In this document: positions 8,499-16,994 of the stretch, piece after piece
Layout of the letters: every line of letters begins with the position of its first letter
Position numbering within the stretch: the first letter of the stretch is position 1
Source of the DNA: Streptomyces celluloflavus
GTDB taxonomy: Bacteria; Actinomycetota; Actinomycetes; Streptomycetales; Streptomycetaceae
Length of the DNA stretch: 64,000 bases
Direction of reading: 5' to 3'
Assembly: GCA_000720995.1 (NCBI GenBank)
Contig: JOEL01000023.1
Coordinates: 23,672-87,671, forward strand
Made by a program: the position numbers and the translations under genes
Notes under the pieces: generated by a model
Seen by the model: the letters and a program-made list of their open reading frames with translations, nothing else
Database searches by the model: none
What the model was told of the DNA's origin: nothing

Positions 8499-8942
8499 GG
8501 CAGGGTCTCTCTCTTGTCTTGCCGGTGCGGTGTGGTGCGTGTGGTACGGGCAGGGGCTGTGGGTACGGGACGGGCGGGCCCGGAGCCTGCCGTCGGGCCG
8601 GGTGGCGGGCGGTGACCGGGGCGTTTCCGCACGGTGCACGACATCGGACGGGCACGGCGGCCGGGGCAGCGGGCTCGCGGGCGTCCGTCCGACCGTCGGT
8701 CAGCTCCGCGCCGTACGCGGCGGCCCCGGCCCGCCGGGGCCGCCCCCGCGGAAGCACCACCGGCGCGGGGTGCGGAGCGGCCGTGCCCACGACGGCCGCG
8801 ACGACACATCCGGATTTCCGTGGCCGTCTCACTCATCGCGATCACCTCCGACAGGGCCTGGCTGATCCGCAGAGTGCTGCGGGTGGCAAGTTCGCGACGA
8901 TATTTGTTGCCGTTTCCGGGACGGACGCGGTGCAATGGAGAG
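8499..8942. promoter_or_regulatory. Divergent promoter region of the MFS exporter and XRE-cupin regulator
   Basis: 444 bases without a convincing gene. It contains an AT-richer patch near 8885-8911 with a GGCAA-N17-TTGCC dyad, a possible operator for the adjacent regulator. The longer ORFs crossing it are arginine/proline-rich shadow frames. Confidence 0.5.
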
Positions 8943-9626
8943 GTGGAACACTCTCCTGCCATCGCCCAGGCCCTGACCGAAGTCGGCCCCCGCCTCAAGC
9001 GTCTGCGTACCCAGCGCAGCGTCACACTGGCGGCGCTGTCCGAGGCCACCGGCATCTCCAAGAGCACCCTGTCCCGGCTGGAATCCGGCCAGCGCCGCCC
9101 CAGCCTGGAGCTGCTGCTGCCCATCGCCCAGGCCCACCAGGTCCCCCTCGACGAACTCGTCGGTGCCCCCGAGGTCGGCGACCCCCGTATCCGCCTCGCC
9201 GCCAAGCAGGTGAACGGCAATATGGTCCTGCCCCTGACCCGGCAGCCCGGTCCGCTCCAGACCTTCAAAATGGTGATCCCGGAGACCCAGAACACGCCCG
9301 AGGTGTGCACCCATGAGGGCTATGAGTGGGTCTATGTCCTCTCCGGACGGCTGCGGCTGATCCTGGCCGATCACGATCTGGTCCTGGACGCCGGTGAGGC
9401 CGCCGAGTTCGACACCCGGCTGCCGCACTGGTTCGGCAGCACCGGGCACGGCGCCGTCGAACTCCTCAGCCTCTTCGGCCGGCAGGGCGAACGCATGCAC
9501 GTCCGCGCCAGGCCCCACCGGCGCCAGAAGCCCGGCCATGAGACGGGCCGTGAACCGGGCCATGGGCACGGCCACGACCACAACCACCACCACAATCCGG
9601 GCCACAGCCACAGTCACGGCCACTGA
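8943..9626 (+). CDS. XRE-family regulator with C-terminal cupin domain and His-rich tail
   Basis: About 227 aa from GTG 8943. The N-terminus is a helix-turn-helix (RLKRLRTQRSVTLAALSEAT, then SKSTLSRLESGQRRPSLELL). Residues about 95-170 are a small cupin (EWVYVLSGRLRLILADHDLV, then GEAAEFDTRLPHWFG). This MutR/SutR-like layout usually senses a small ligand and controls a neighbouring transporter. The last 30 residues are dominated by His and Gly (GHGHGHDHNHHHNPGHSHSH), suggesting metal binding or a metal-linked signal. GAGAGG lies directly before the GTG, which is unusually close, so the start is uncertain. It is divergent from the MFS exporter. Confidence 0.87.
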   Translation: MEHSPAIAQALTEVGPRLKRLRTQRSVTLAALSEATGISKSTLSRLESGQRRPSLELLLPIAQAHQVPLDELVGAPEVGDPRIRLAAKQVNGNMVLPLTRQPGPLQTFKMVIPETQNTPEVCTHEGYEWVYVLSGRLRLILADHDLVLDAGEAAEFDTRLPHWFGSTGHGAVELLSLFGRQGERMHVRARPHRRQKPGHETGREPGHGHGHDHNHHHNPGHSHSHGH

Positions 9627-9629
9627 CCC

Positions 9630-9659
9630 GGCGTCGGTTCCCGGCCTGTCTCCGACGCC
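9630..9659. terminator. Hairpin after the XRE-cupin gene
   Basis: 8-bp inverted repeat GGCGTCGG/CCGACGCC with a 14-base loop, a few bases after the stop codon. Confidence 0.6.
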
Positions 9660-9922
9660 GCGACCGGCCCGCGGACCTGCCCGGTTCCCGGCGCGGTGAA
9701 GGCAATCCTTCGGTCGTCCCTTCGGCGGCACCGTATTGAGGCCGCCGTCCGTCGCTTCTATCTTCTGGCGAGGACACCGGCACAACGACCATGAACCAAC
9801 CGCCAAGCGCCGCGCACGAGTTGCTGTCCCGGGACAGCGAGCGCCCGCCGGGCGGTGTACCTCGCCGCCACCCGAACCGGGTTCGCGTCGTGGACAACGG
9901 ATGGCCAATCGGAGGTGGCACG

Positions 9923-10387
9923 ATGACGGACACAGTTCCCACCATGTACGAATGGATCGGCGGCGCGGAGCGGCTGGAGCGGCTGACCGAGGAGTTCTAC
10001 CGGCGGGTCCGCGAGGACGAGGTACTCGCCCCGCTTTTCGCCCGCATGGCGGATGACCACCCCCAGCATGTCGCGGTCTGGCTCGGCGAGGTCTTCGGCG
10101 GGCCGGAAGCCTATACCGAGGGGCACGGCGGTTTTCCGCACATGCTCTCCCGGCACCGCGGCCGGGGCATCCGGCCGGAACAGCGGGAGCGCTGGGTGAA
10201 ACTCTTCATGGAGGCCGCCGACCACGTCGGAGTGCCCACCGACGCGGAATTCCGGTCCGCGTTCGTGGGCTATATCGAGTTCGGCTCGCGCCGCGCCATG
10301 GCCAATTCGCAGCTGGACGCGAAGCCGGGCACCCGGGAAACCATCAAGACCTGGGGCTGGGGCGAGGCGCCCCCCGGCACCGACTGA
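9923..10387 (+). CDS. Truncated haemoglobin, group II (trHbO/GlbO-like)
   Basis: 154 aa. Group II truncated globins bind O2 and react with NO and peroxides, and are linked to respiration and nitrosative stress in actinobacteria. Visible features: TMYEWIGGAERLERLTEEFY with the B10 tyrosine, GGFPHMLSRHRG with the proximal histidine, and RWVKLFMEAAD with the G8 tryptophan typical of group II. ATG 9923 follows GGAGGTG at 9911; the longer frame from 9791 has a low-complexity leader and was rejected. Having nitrate reductase in the same window gives a plausible NO source. Confidence 0.94.
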   Translation: MTDTVPTMYEWIGGAERLERLTEEFYRRVREDEVLAPLFARMADDHPQHVAVWLGEVFGGPEAYTEGHGGFPHMLSRHRGRGIRPEQRERWVKLFMEAADHVGVPTDAEFRSAFVGYIEFGSRRAMANSQLDAKPGTRETIKTWGWGEAPPGTD

Positions 10388-11142
10388 TCTCCGCCGGTCC
10401 CGTCCCTCAGCGGCGACGGGACGGCCGGGCCGAGGCGTCGGCGTGCGACATCGGGGGCGGACGGGCGGGACCGCGGGCGCGGTACGGCGCCGGGCGGCGG
10501 CTCGTCCGCCGGGCTCGCCGCGCCCGGACACCGCACCGGACGGACACCGGGCAGCCGCGCGGGGCGTCGGGGAGCCGACGGCGCTCCGCGCGGTGTGCCG
10601 GGTACGCACGTCACGGGCCGGCTCCACGGAAATCCTTCGGCCGCCGAACTCCCGGCGGTATCCGACGAGTTCACTTCAGGGCGCGTGAATCCGGTCGGGC
10701 AGCTGACACACGGCTGGGCGTCGCGCCGACGAGCGGGGCCACGGTGGGGATGCGAGTCCGCCTCGCCCGGTCGTTGCGCGGGCTCCCGACGAGGCGGGGG
10801 CCATCGAGCACGACAGCAGGTCGTGGACCCGGGGCCGGCCGCGCCGTCGACGAGCCGCCGACCACGCGGGCGTGGATGCCACGGGCCGGATCGGGCTGGC
10901 TCGGGAGATCCAGCCCGAGCATGTCGCGGCGTGGCGGCCGCCCTGCTCGCGACGGGCCGTCGCACCGTCCCGCTCAGCCCGCTGCATCCGCCCGGCCGAG
11001 GCACAGGCCCCAGAACCCGGCCGGAGCGCGGGTACGCCATCGGCGGCCTCGAACTCGGCTGACCGGTACGGCGCGGCGGTGACTCCCGCCGCCCGCGCCG
11101 GAGCCCGCGACCAGCACAGCACGGACATCGAGAGGACCAGAG
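10388..11142. other. 755-base region with no convincing gene
   Basis: Both strands carry open frames here, but they are rich in Arg/Pro/Gly, lack domains and overlap each other, as expected for shadow frames at this GC. I see no RNA gene. The last 40 bases hold the ribosome site of the methyltransferase. It may be decayed sequence or a long regulatory region. Confidence 0.5.
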
Positions 11143-12195
11143 GTGCCAGAGATGGCGGAATGGAACGCGGCACAGCTCAAGGCACGCCGGACGCTGATGC
11201 AGCGGCTGTTCGGTTCGAGGATCACCGAGGTGGTGAGCCTGGCGGCCAGGATGGATCTCCCCGACGCGATCGGGGAGGGCGAGGCGGATGCCACCGATCT
11301 GGCCCGGCGGTACGAGATCCCCCCGGAGCAGATGAACCGGCTGCTCCGGGCGCTCGCGAGCCAGGGGCTGTGCGAGGAACGTGCCCCGGGGAGGTTCGCG
11401 CTCACCGACGTCGGCTCCCTGCTGCGCAAGGAGCACCCGGGCTCCCTGTACGACTTCGCGCGGTTCCACACCGCACCGGAGACGCTGCGCCCCTGGACCC
11501 GTCTGGAGGACAGCATCCGTACCGGGCGCACCGCCTTCGACGAGCACTTCGGCAGGCCGCTCTACGCATACCTCGCCGACGAACCGGAACTGACGGCGCT
11601 GTTCAACGCGGCCATGAGCGAGGAGAGCCGCGAAACGGCCGACACGGTGGTCGAGCACTTCGACTTCGGCCCGTACACCACGGTGACCGACATCGGCGGC
11701 GGTGACGGGACGCTGATCATCGCGATCCTGGAACGCCATCCCGGGCTGAACGGCGTGATCTTCGAAACCGTCGAGGGGGCCGCCCAGTCCGCCGGTACCC
11801 TCAAGGCCGCGGGGCTGGACGGGCGGTGCGCGGTCGCCACCGGGGACTTCTTCGACGCCGTACCGGCGGGCTCGGATCTGTACGTGATCAAGAGCGTCAT
11901 CCACAACTGGAACGACGAGCGCGCGGCCGCCATCCTGCGCAACTGCCGCGCGGCGATGTCCCCGGAGAGCCGGCTGCTGATCATCGATGTCGTGCTGCCC
12001 GAGCTGGTGACCCCGGACACCGCGGGGCTGGACCCTTACATCAAGGACCTTCAGATGCTGGTTCTCGTCGGCGGGAAGGAACGCACCCGCGCCGATTTCG
12101 ACCAGCTGTGCGCGCAGGCCGGACTCACCGTCACCAGGGTGGTGCCGCTGCCGTCCCACGTCGGTCTCAGCGTCATCGAGATCGCACCGGTCTGA
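11143..12195 (+). CDS. SAM-dependent O-methyltransferase (dimerisation plus class I fold)
   Basis: 350 aa. The N-terminal winged-helix dimerisation domain (residues about 10-100) contains TEVVSLAARMDLPDAIGEG and ALTDVGSLLRKEHPGS-like segments. The SAM-binding glycine loop is VTDIGGGDGTLIIAIL, followed by IKSVIHNWNDERAAAILRNC, the family's catalytic-His region. This architecture matches natural-product O-methyltransferases (hydroxyneurosporene/TcmN-DmpM type). No biosynthetic genes are adjacent, so the substrate is unknown. GTG 11143 follows AGAGGA with suitable spacing; ATG 11152 is an alternative. The TetR gene converges from the other side. Confidence 0.9.
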   Translation: MPEMAEWNAAQLKARRTLMQRLFGSRITEVVSLAARMDLPDAIGEGEADATDLARRYEIPPEQMNRLLRALASQGLCEERAPGRFALTDVGSLLRKEHPGSLYDFARFHTAPETLRPWTRLEDSIRTGRTAFDEHFGRPLYAYLADEPELTALFNAAMSEESRETADTVVEHFDFGPYTTVTDIGGGDGTLIIAILERHPGLNGVIFETVEGAAQSAGTLKAAGLDGRCAVATGDFFDAVPAGSDLYVIKSVIHNWNDERAAAILRNCRAAMSPESRLLIIDVVLPELVTPDTAGLDPYIKDLQMLVLVGGKERTRADFDQLCAQAGLTVTRVVPLPSHVGLSVIEIAPV

Positions 12196-12307
12196 CCCGG
12201 TCGTCGCGGTACGCCGCCGGGGCCGCCGTCATGGTGGCCCCGGCGGCCTGGGCACGGGAGCGATGAGCCGCGAATCTGCCACGACGGCGAATCGCCACGG
12301 CGGGTGA

Positions 12308-12943
12308 TCATTGATCGCCCGCAGCTTCCTTTCCCCCGTCCGCGGGCGAGCCGAACAGGTTCGCCAGATGTAGATCCAGCAGTTCCAGCGCCTGCTGCGG
12401 GCCGTGTACGTCCAGCAGGATGTATGTGGAGAGGCCGTCGACCAGGCTGATCAGCAACATCGCCTCGTCCTCGGTGGCGCGTTCCGGCGCCAGTTCGCCC
12501 CGTTCCGCGGCCAGCCGCAGCTGGTCGGCGAAGAAGGCACGCAGTACGGGGATGCCGTCCCGGGCCTCGGCGCGCAGTTGCTCGTCGTGCACGGCGCGGG
12601 CGAAGTAGGCGACGCCGACCAGCGTCCCGATGCGGCTCTTCGCGTCCAGCGGGAGCATCCCCGCCAGACAGGCGCGCAGTACCGGACGCGGGGACGGTTC
12701 GGCGCCGGCCGCCTCGATGCTCGCGCGGATCCGGTCACCGGCCAGCTGGTTGATGCGCCGCAGCGCGAAGGCGAGCATCTCGTCCTTGGTGCGGAAGTAG
12801 TGCTGGAGCCGGCCGAGCGAGATGCCGGCCTCGGCGGCGACATCGCGCAGGCTGGCGCCGTCCAGGCCCCGGGTGCTCGCGATCCGCCAGAGCGCCCCGG
12901 AGATCTCCTGCCGTCTGGCCTCGTGGTCCACCTTCTTGGGCAC
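12308..12943 (-). CDS. TetR-family transcriptional regulator (BetI-like)
   Basis: 211 aa. N-terminal HTH: RRQEISGALWRIASTRGL, then SLRDVAAEAGISLGRLQHYF, ending in the typical RTKDEML. The ligand domain resembles BetI_C (TLVGVAYFARAVHDEQLRAEA). The start is GTG 12943, preceded by GGAGGAAGGAGT on the minus strand. It diverges from the PH-domain operon; a 15-bp palindrome in the shared intergenic region is a candidate operator. Its control of the PH-domain genes is inferred from position only. Confidence 0.92.
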   Translation of the reverse strand: MPKKVDHEARRQEISGALWRIASTRGLDGASLRDVAAEAGISLGRLQHYFRTKDEMLAFALRRINQLAGDRIRASIEAAGAEPSPRPVLRACLAGMLPLDAKSRIGTLVGVAYFARAVHDEQLRAEARDGIPVLRAFFADQLRLAAERGELAPERATEDEAMLLISLVDGLSTYILLDVHGPQQALELLDLHLANLFGSPADGGKEAAGDQ

Positions 12944-13019
12944 CGATGACTCCTTCCTCCGCTCAGCGGCCGGTTCCGCTGCCTGGTGGCCGGGGGCGCA
13001 CGTCCGGCCGGCGCACTTT

Positions 13020-13057
13020 TACAAGTCGCTTGTACCGTTATAACGTACCGGTAATCA
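13020..13057. promoter_or_regulatory. Candidate TetR operator and promoter for the PH-domain operon
   Basis: TACAAGTCGCTTGTA (13020-13034) is a perfect 6+3+6 palindrome. TTGTAC at 13030 and TAATCA at 13052 could be -35 and -10 elements spaced 16 bases apart, so a repressor on the palindrome would cover the -35. CGTTATAACG, another short palindrome, lies between them. Confidence 0.6.
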
Positions 13058-13087
13058 ATACGATTGACTTGGAAACCGGTGACCCTG

Positions 13088-13606
13088 ATGCCCGAGCACC
13101 CCGCGCCACTTCTGCGCCCGCCCCGCCATCGCGTCGATCCCCGCGCCCGCGCCTGGTGGACCCGCCAGGCGCTGCTGACGCTCAGCGGCCCGCTGCTGCT
13201 CACCGCGCTGGCCCTGGCCGTGCTCTCCGTACTGTTCTTCCCCGGCGCGCTGCCGTGGCTGGGCCCACTGCTGCTGGCCGTGCTCGTGCTGCCCGCCCTC
13301 GGCTATCTCCTGGTGATGCCGCGCCTGCGGTACGCCGTCCACGCCTGGGAGCTGGGTGAGCGCGCGGTCTACGCGGCGGGCGGCTGGCTCTGGCAGCAGC
13401 GCCGGATCGCGCCGTTGTCCCGGGTGCAGACGGTGGATACCGTGCGCGGCCCCCTCCAGCGGCGCTACGGGCTGGCGACGGTGACCGTCACCACCGCCTC
13501 CACCGCGGGCGATATCAAGATCGCGGGGCTGTCCGACGCCGACGCCGAGGAGTTGTCGCGCCGGATCGGCGAGGCCGCGCAGGACGTGCCGGGTGATGCC
13601 GCATGA
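13088..13606 (+). CDS. Membrane protein with bacterial PH domain (YdbS-like, first of pair)
   Basis: 172 aa from ATG 13088. Two membrane segments occupy residues about 30-80 (LLLTALALAVLSVLFFPGAL and LLLAVLVLPALGYLLVMP). A bPH_2 domain follows, with IAPLSRVQTVDTVRGPLQRRYGLATVTVTT. Family members (formerly DUF304) occur in pairs with a larger multi-PH protein, as here. No clear ribosome site precedes ATG 13088; in-frame TTG 13064 or GTG 13079 could serve a nearly leaderless transcript. The stop overlaps the next ATG. Confidence 0.9.
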   Translation: MPEHPAPLLRPPRHRVDPRARAWWTRQALLTLSGPLLLTALALAVLSVLFFPGALPWLGPLLLAVLVLPALGYLLVMPRLRYAVHAWELGERAVYAAGGWLWQQRRIAPLSRVQTVDTVRGPLQRRYGLATVTVTTASTAGDIKIAGLSDADAEELSRRIGEAAQDVPGDAA

Positions 13607-15279
13607 GCGCCCCCGAGCCCGTCACCGCACCGGGCGGGCCGCCGCCGTGGCGCCGGCTGGATCCGCGCACCCTGCTGGTGCACTGCGGCTGGCTGGCCGC
13701 ACCGCTCGGCTCGCTCGCGCTCACCGCGCTGGCCACCGGCGGCCGGATCGGCACCGGGGCATGGATCACGCTGGCCGCCGTCGCCGTCTCGTTCGCCGTC
13801 GTCACCGCGCTCGGCCTGATCCGCTGGGCCCGGACGGACTTCCGGGTCACCCACGACACCCTCGACGTGCGGAGCGGACTGCTGACCCGGCGGCTGCGCA
13901 GTGTGCCGCTGCACCGCATCCGCACGGTCGATCTGACGGCGTCACCGCTGCACCGGCTGCTGGGCGTCACCGTGCTGCGCGCCGGTACCGCGGGTTCCGC
14001 GGACGGCGGGGGCGAGCTGACCCTGGAGGCGCTCTCGGTACCCGAGGCGGACCGGCTGCGCACCGCGCTGCTCGCGCACGCCGACACCGGGGCGGCCGGC
14101 GAGGACCCGGTGCTGGCCCGCGTCAACTGGCGCTGGCTGCGGTACGCGCCGCTCACCTTCTGGGTCGTCGGCGGGGTGTTCGTCGTGCTGGGCGCCGTCT
14201 ACCGGGTACTGGACGGCATCGGCATCGAGCCGTGGAAACTGGGCTTCGTCCAGCGGGCGTTCCGGGAGTTCGGGGCGAGCATGCTGTGGCTGACCGTCCC
14301 CGCGGTGCTGCTCGCCGTCGTCGCCCTGGGCTCGGCCGGCGCCGTCGTCCTCTATATCGAGGGCTGGTGGAACCACACCCTGGAGTGGGCCGACGCGCGC
14401 ACACTGCGGGTGCGCCACGGACTGCTCACCACCCGCTCGGTCACCATCGAACGGGCCCGGCTGCGCGGGGTGCTGCTCCGCGAACCGCTACTGCTGCGGG
14501 CCGGCGGCGGTGCGACGGTCCGCGCGGTGGCGGGCGGGCTCGGCGACCGCGACGAGAACCGGCGGCGCAGCGCGCTGCTGCCGCCCGCGCCCCGCCGGGA
14601 GGCGCTGCGGGTGGCGGGCGGCGCCCTGCGGTCCCCCTTCCCCGACCCGGAGCCGACGCCGGGGACCGGTCGGGCGCCGGACACGCTGACCCGGCATCCG
14701 CGGGCCGCCCTGCGCCGGCGGCGGACGCGCGGCCTGCTCTTCGCGGTCCTGCCCGGCACGGCGGTCCTCGCGGGCCTCGGGGTGGCGTTCACGCCCGTAC
14801 TGCTGCACTGCGCCTGGATCTACGCCGCCCTCACGATGCCGGCAGTGTGGTGGCTGGCCCACGACGCGTACCGCAATCTGGGGCACGGTGTACGCGGCCG
14901 CCATCTGGTCGTCCGCTCGGGCACCTTCAGCCGCGACACCCTCGCCCTCCAGCGCGAGGCGGTCATCGCCTGGACGTTCACCACCTCCCCGTTCACCCGC
15001 CGGGCCGGCCTCGTCGCGCTGACCGCGGCGGTCGCGGCGGGCGAGGACGGCTACCGCATTCCGGATGTCGCCGCCGACCGCGCCCCGGCCTTCGCCGCGA
15101 TGGCCGCCCCGGGAATCCTGGAGGAATTCCTGCTGCGTCCGGACGAGGCACCGCAGAGGGTTCCGGCATACGGCGCACCCGGCGCGAAGCAGGTGCGGAA
15201 GGGGGCGACGGAAGCCACCGGGTGGACGAGGCGGCCGGCCGTCGATGGCGTCAACTCCCCCAACACCAAAGGGAGTTGA
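13603..15279 (+). CDS. Large membrane protein with several bacterial PH domains (YdbT-like)
   Basis: 558 aa. Contains three bPH_2-type repeats separated by membrane pairs: LRSVPLHRIRTVDLTASPLHRLLG, then IERARLRGVLLREPLLLRAGG, then FSRDTLALQREAVIAWTF. Translationally coupled to the smaller PH protein (ATGA). In Bacillus the ydbST pair is tied to resistance against envelope-active agents; a similar role here is only inference. The C-terminal 30 residues are polar and not conserved-looking. Confidence 0.9.
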   Translation: MSAPEPVTAPGGPPPWRRLDPRTLLVHCGWLAAPLGSLALTALATGGRIGTGAWITLAAVAVSFAVVTALGLIRWARTDFRVTHDTLDVRSGLLTRRLRSVPLHRIRTVDLTASPLHRLLGVTVLRAGTAGSADGGGELTLEALSVPEADRLRTALLAHADTGAAGEDPVLARVNWRWLRYAPLTFWVVGGVFVVLGAVYRVLDGIGIEPWKLGFVQRAFREFGASMLWLTVPAVLLAVVALGSAGAVVLYIEGWWNHTLEWADARTLRVRHGLLTTRSVTIERARLRGVLLREPLLLRAGGGATVRAVAGGLGDRDENRRRSALLPPAPRREALRVAGGALRSPFPDPEPTPGTGRAPDTLTRHPRAALRRRRTRGLLFAVLPGTAVLAGLGVAFTPVLLHCAWIYAALTMPAVWWLAHDAYRNLGHGVRGRHLVVRSGTFSRDTLALQREAVIAWTFTTSPFTRRAGLVALTAAVAAGEDGYRIPDVAADRAPAFAAMAAPGILEEFLLRPDEAPQRVPAYGAPGAKQVRKGATEATGWTRRPAVDGVNSPNTKGS

Positions 15280-15462
15280 CCGAGGCAGCGGGTCAGGTGC
15301 GCGGCGCGGCCGGGTGAGCGGGCACCGACCGCACGGAAGGCGCAGAAGCGGCCAATTTCGGCATATATTGCGCATTCCCGCTGGATCCACGGGTACGACC
15401 GGCCTTCCGGATCCATTTCCAGGCCCTGCCCGCTACCCCGATTCACACCCGGGATTCACAAC

Positions 15463-15476
15463 ATGACGCAGATCAC
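15463..15476. promoter_or_regulatory. Crp-like site upstream of the second SALP gene
   Basis: ATGACGCAGATCAC matches the site upstream of SALP copy 1 (GTGACACAGGTCAC) at 11 of 14 positions. It ends 88 bases before its gene, against 86 in the other case. The first base of the motif is off-consensus. Confidence 0.4.
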
Positions 15477-15564
15477 ACACCTGTCGCATGCACGGCGGGC
15501 ACGGACGCGCCGTCCTACTCCATGCGCCATGCCCATGACCCGACACCGTGAGGGAGCCGCCGCG

Positions 15565-15978
15565 ATGGACCGAGTCATCGATCAAGCCGTCAAGGTCCGT
15601 CTCATCGCGACGGCGCCCGGCCCGCACGCGGTGCCCGCGGTGCTGCACTATCACCTCGCCGATCCGCTCGCGGTCCGGATGTCGTTCCCGCCGGAGATCT
15701 CACTGGACGGCGTCGCGGTGGACTGGGCGTTCGCCCGGGAACTGCTCGCCGAGGGACTGTCCTCCCCGGCCGGCCGGGGAGATGTACGGGTGCGGCCGTG
15801 CGGCCCGGACCGCACCGTGATGGAGTTCCACGCGGACGAGGGCATCGCCATGGTCCAGCTGGACACCGCGGACGTCCGGCAGTTCCTGACGCGCTCCTAC
15901 GCGGTGGTGCCGGCCGGACGTGAGCCGGCGCACCTGGGCGTCGAGCGCGGCCTCGCGGAGCTGTTCGGCGCGGCGTGA
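15565..15978 (+). CDS. SsgA-like (SALP) sporulation and cell-division regulator, copy 2
   Basis: 137 aa when started at ATG 15565, exactly the length of the copy at 6671 and aligned to it from residue 1. Shared blocks: IDQAVKVRLIATAP, LADPLAVRMSFPPEISLDG, WAFARELLAEGL, GDVRVRPCGPD and MEFHADEGIAMVQL. The longer frame from 15463 runs through the Crp-like site and lacks homology, so it was rejected. AGGGAG precedes the start. The two copies differ most at the C-terminus. A role in septum or spore-wall formation follows from the family. Confidence 0.93.
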   Translation: MDRVIDQAVKVRLIATAPGPHAVPAVLHYHLADPLAVRMSFPPEISLDGVAVDWAFARELLAEGLSSPAGRGDVRVRPCGPDRTVMEFHADEGIAMVQLDTADVRQFLTRSYAVVPAGREPAHLGVERGLAELFGAA

Positions 15979-16064
15979 GGCGGCACCGGCGGCGGGGCCC
16001 GGCGCCCGGCCGGAACCCCTCGGTCCGCCCGCATCCGCCGCGCCGCCCCCACCGTGCGGCACGC

Positions 16065-16841
16065 TCAGCGCTGCGGGAAGCCGAAGCCGTAACCCTGCTG
16101 CTGCATCCACGGCAGCAGCTCCTCCAGCGCCGCCACCGTCCGGGCGCGGTTGCCGCCGCCGTCGTGGAAGAGGACGGTCGGGCCGTTCGACAACTCACCG
16201 CGGACGGTCGCCTCGATCGTCGCGACGCTGCCGCCCTCGAAGTCCTTGCTGTCGACGTTCCAGCCCAGCGGGCGCATCCCGTGCGCCGCGGCGAGCTGCC
16301 TGCTGTAGGGGGTGAAGGCGCCGCCGGGCGCGCGGTAGTACTCCACCTCCGCGCCGCCGGACGCGTCCTCGATCATCTTCCGGGCGTCGAGGATCTGCTG
16401 CGACTGGTAGCTCTGCGACCGGTGGTCCATGGCGGTGTTGTGGTCCATGGTGTGGTCGCAGAGCTTGTGCCCCGCGGCCACGACCTTCTTGACCAGCTCC
16501 GGGTGGGCCCGTGCCTGCGGGCCGATCATGCAGAACACCGCCTTGACGTCGTACTTCTTCAGCACCGCGAGCGCCTTCGGGGTCCAGATCGGGTCCGGGC
16601 CGTCGTCGATGGTGATGTTCAGGCTGCGGCCCGGCCGGTCCGAGGCGTGCACGATGGACGGGTCGATCTTGGCGGCCGCGGGGGTACGGCCGGCCTGCTG
16701 CCCCGTTTCGGGGGCGTCGGCACGGGCCTGGGAGCCGTCGCCGGACGGGGTGAACGCGAGCGCCCCCGCGACGACGAACGACACCACCGCTGCCGCCGCC
16801 GCTCCGATGATGCCACCCTGGATGCCGAAGCGCCGTGCCAT
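16065..16841 (-). CDS. Secreted or membrane-anchored polysaccharide deacetylase (NodB/CE4)
   Basis: 258 aa from ATG 16841. An N-terminal hydrophobic segment (IIGAAAAAVVSFVVAGALAF, residues 11-30) acts as signal or anchor. The CE4 motifs are intact: ITIDDGPDP (catalytic base D79, metal ligand D80), HTMDH (H130 and H134, metal ligands), YRAPGGAFTPYS and LGWNVDSKDFEGG. The enzyme probably removes acetyl groups from peptidoglycan or another surface polymer. It is divergent from the two-component operon at 16995, which may control it. Confidence 0.92.
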   Translation of the reverse strand: MARRFGIQGGIIGAAAAAVVSFVVAGALAFTPSGDGSQARADAPETGQQAGRTPAAAKIDPSIVHASDRPGRSLNITIDDGPDPIWTPKALAVLKKYDVKAVFCMIGPQARAHPELVKKVVAAGHKLCDHTMDHNTAMDHRSQSYQSQQILDARKMIEDASGGAEVEYYRAPGGAFTPYSRQLAAAHGMRPLGWNVDSKDFEGGSVATIEATVRGELSNGPTVLFHDGGGNRARTVAALEELLPWMQQQGYGFGFPQR

Positions 16842-16994
16842 GTGAACCCCGTCCCTTGTGCCGTGCCCGTGTGCGTACCGTATGACAGCGGGCGGATGCG
16901 TACGCCGGCCGCCCTGCACCACGACAGATGCTCAGAATTCCGGGCAGGCTCCCCCTGTTACGGATCCATCATGAAACTTATTGATACTGAACCC

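Noticed and set aside
10270-12159. 629-aa minus-strand frame across the globin, gap and methyltransferase
   Set aside because: It is a shadow of two well-supported plus-strand genes and has no domain.
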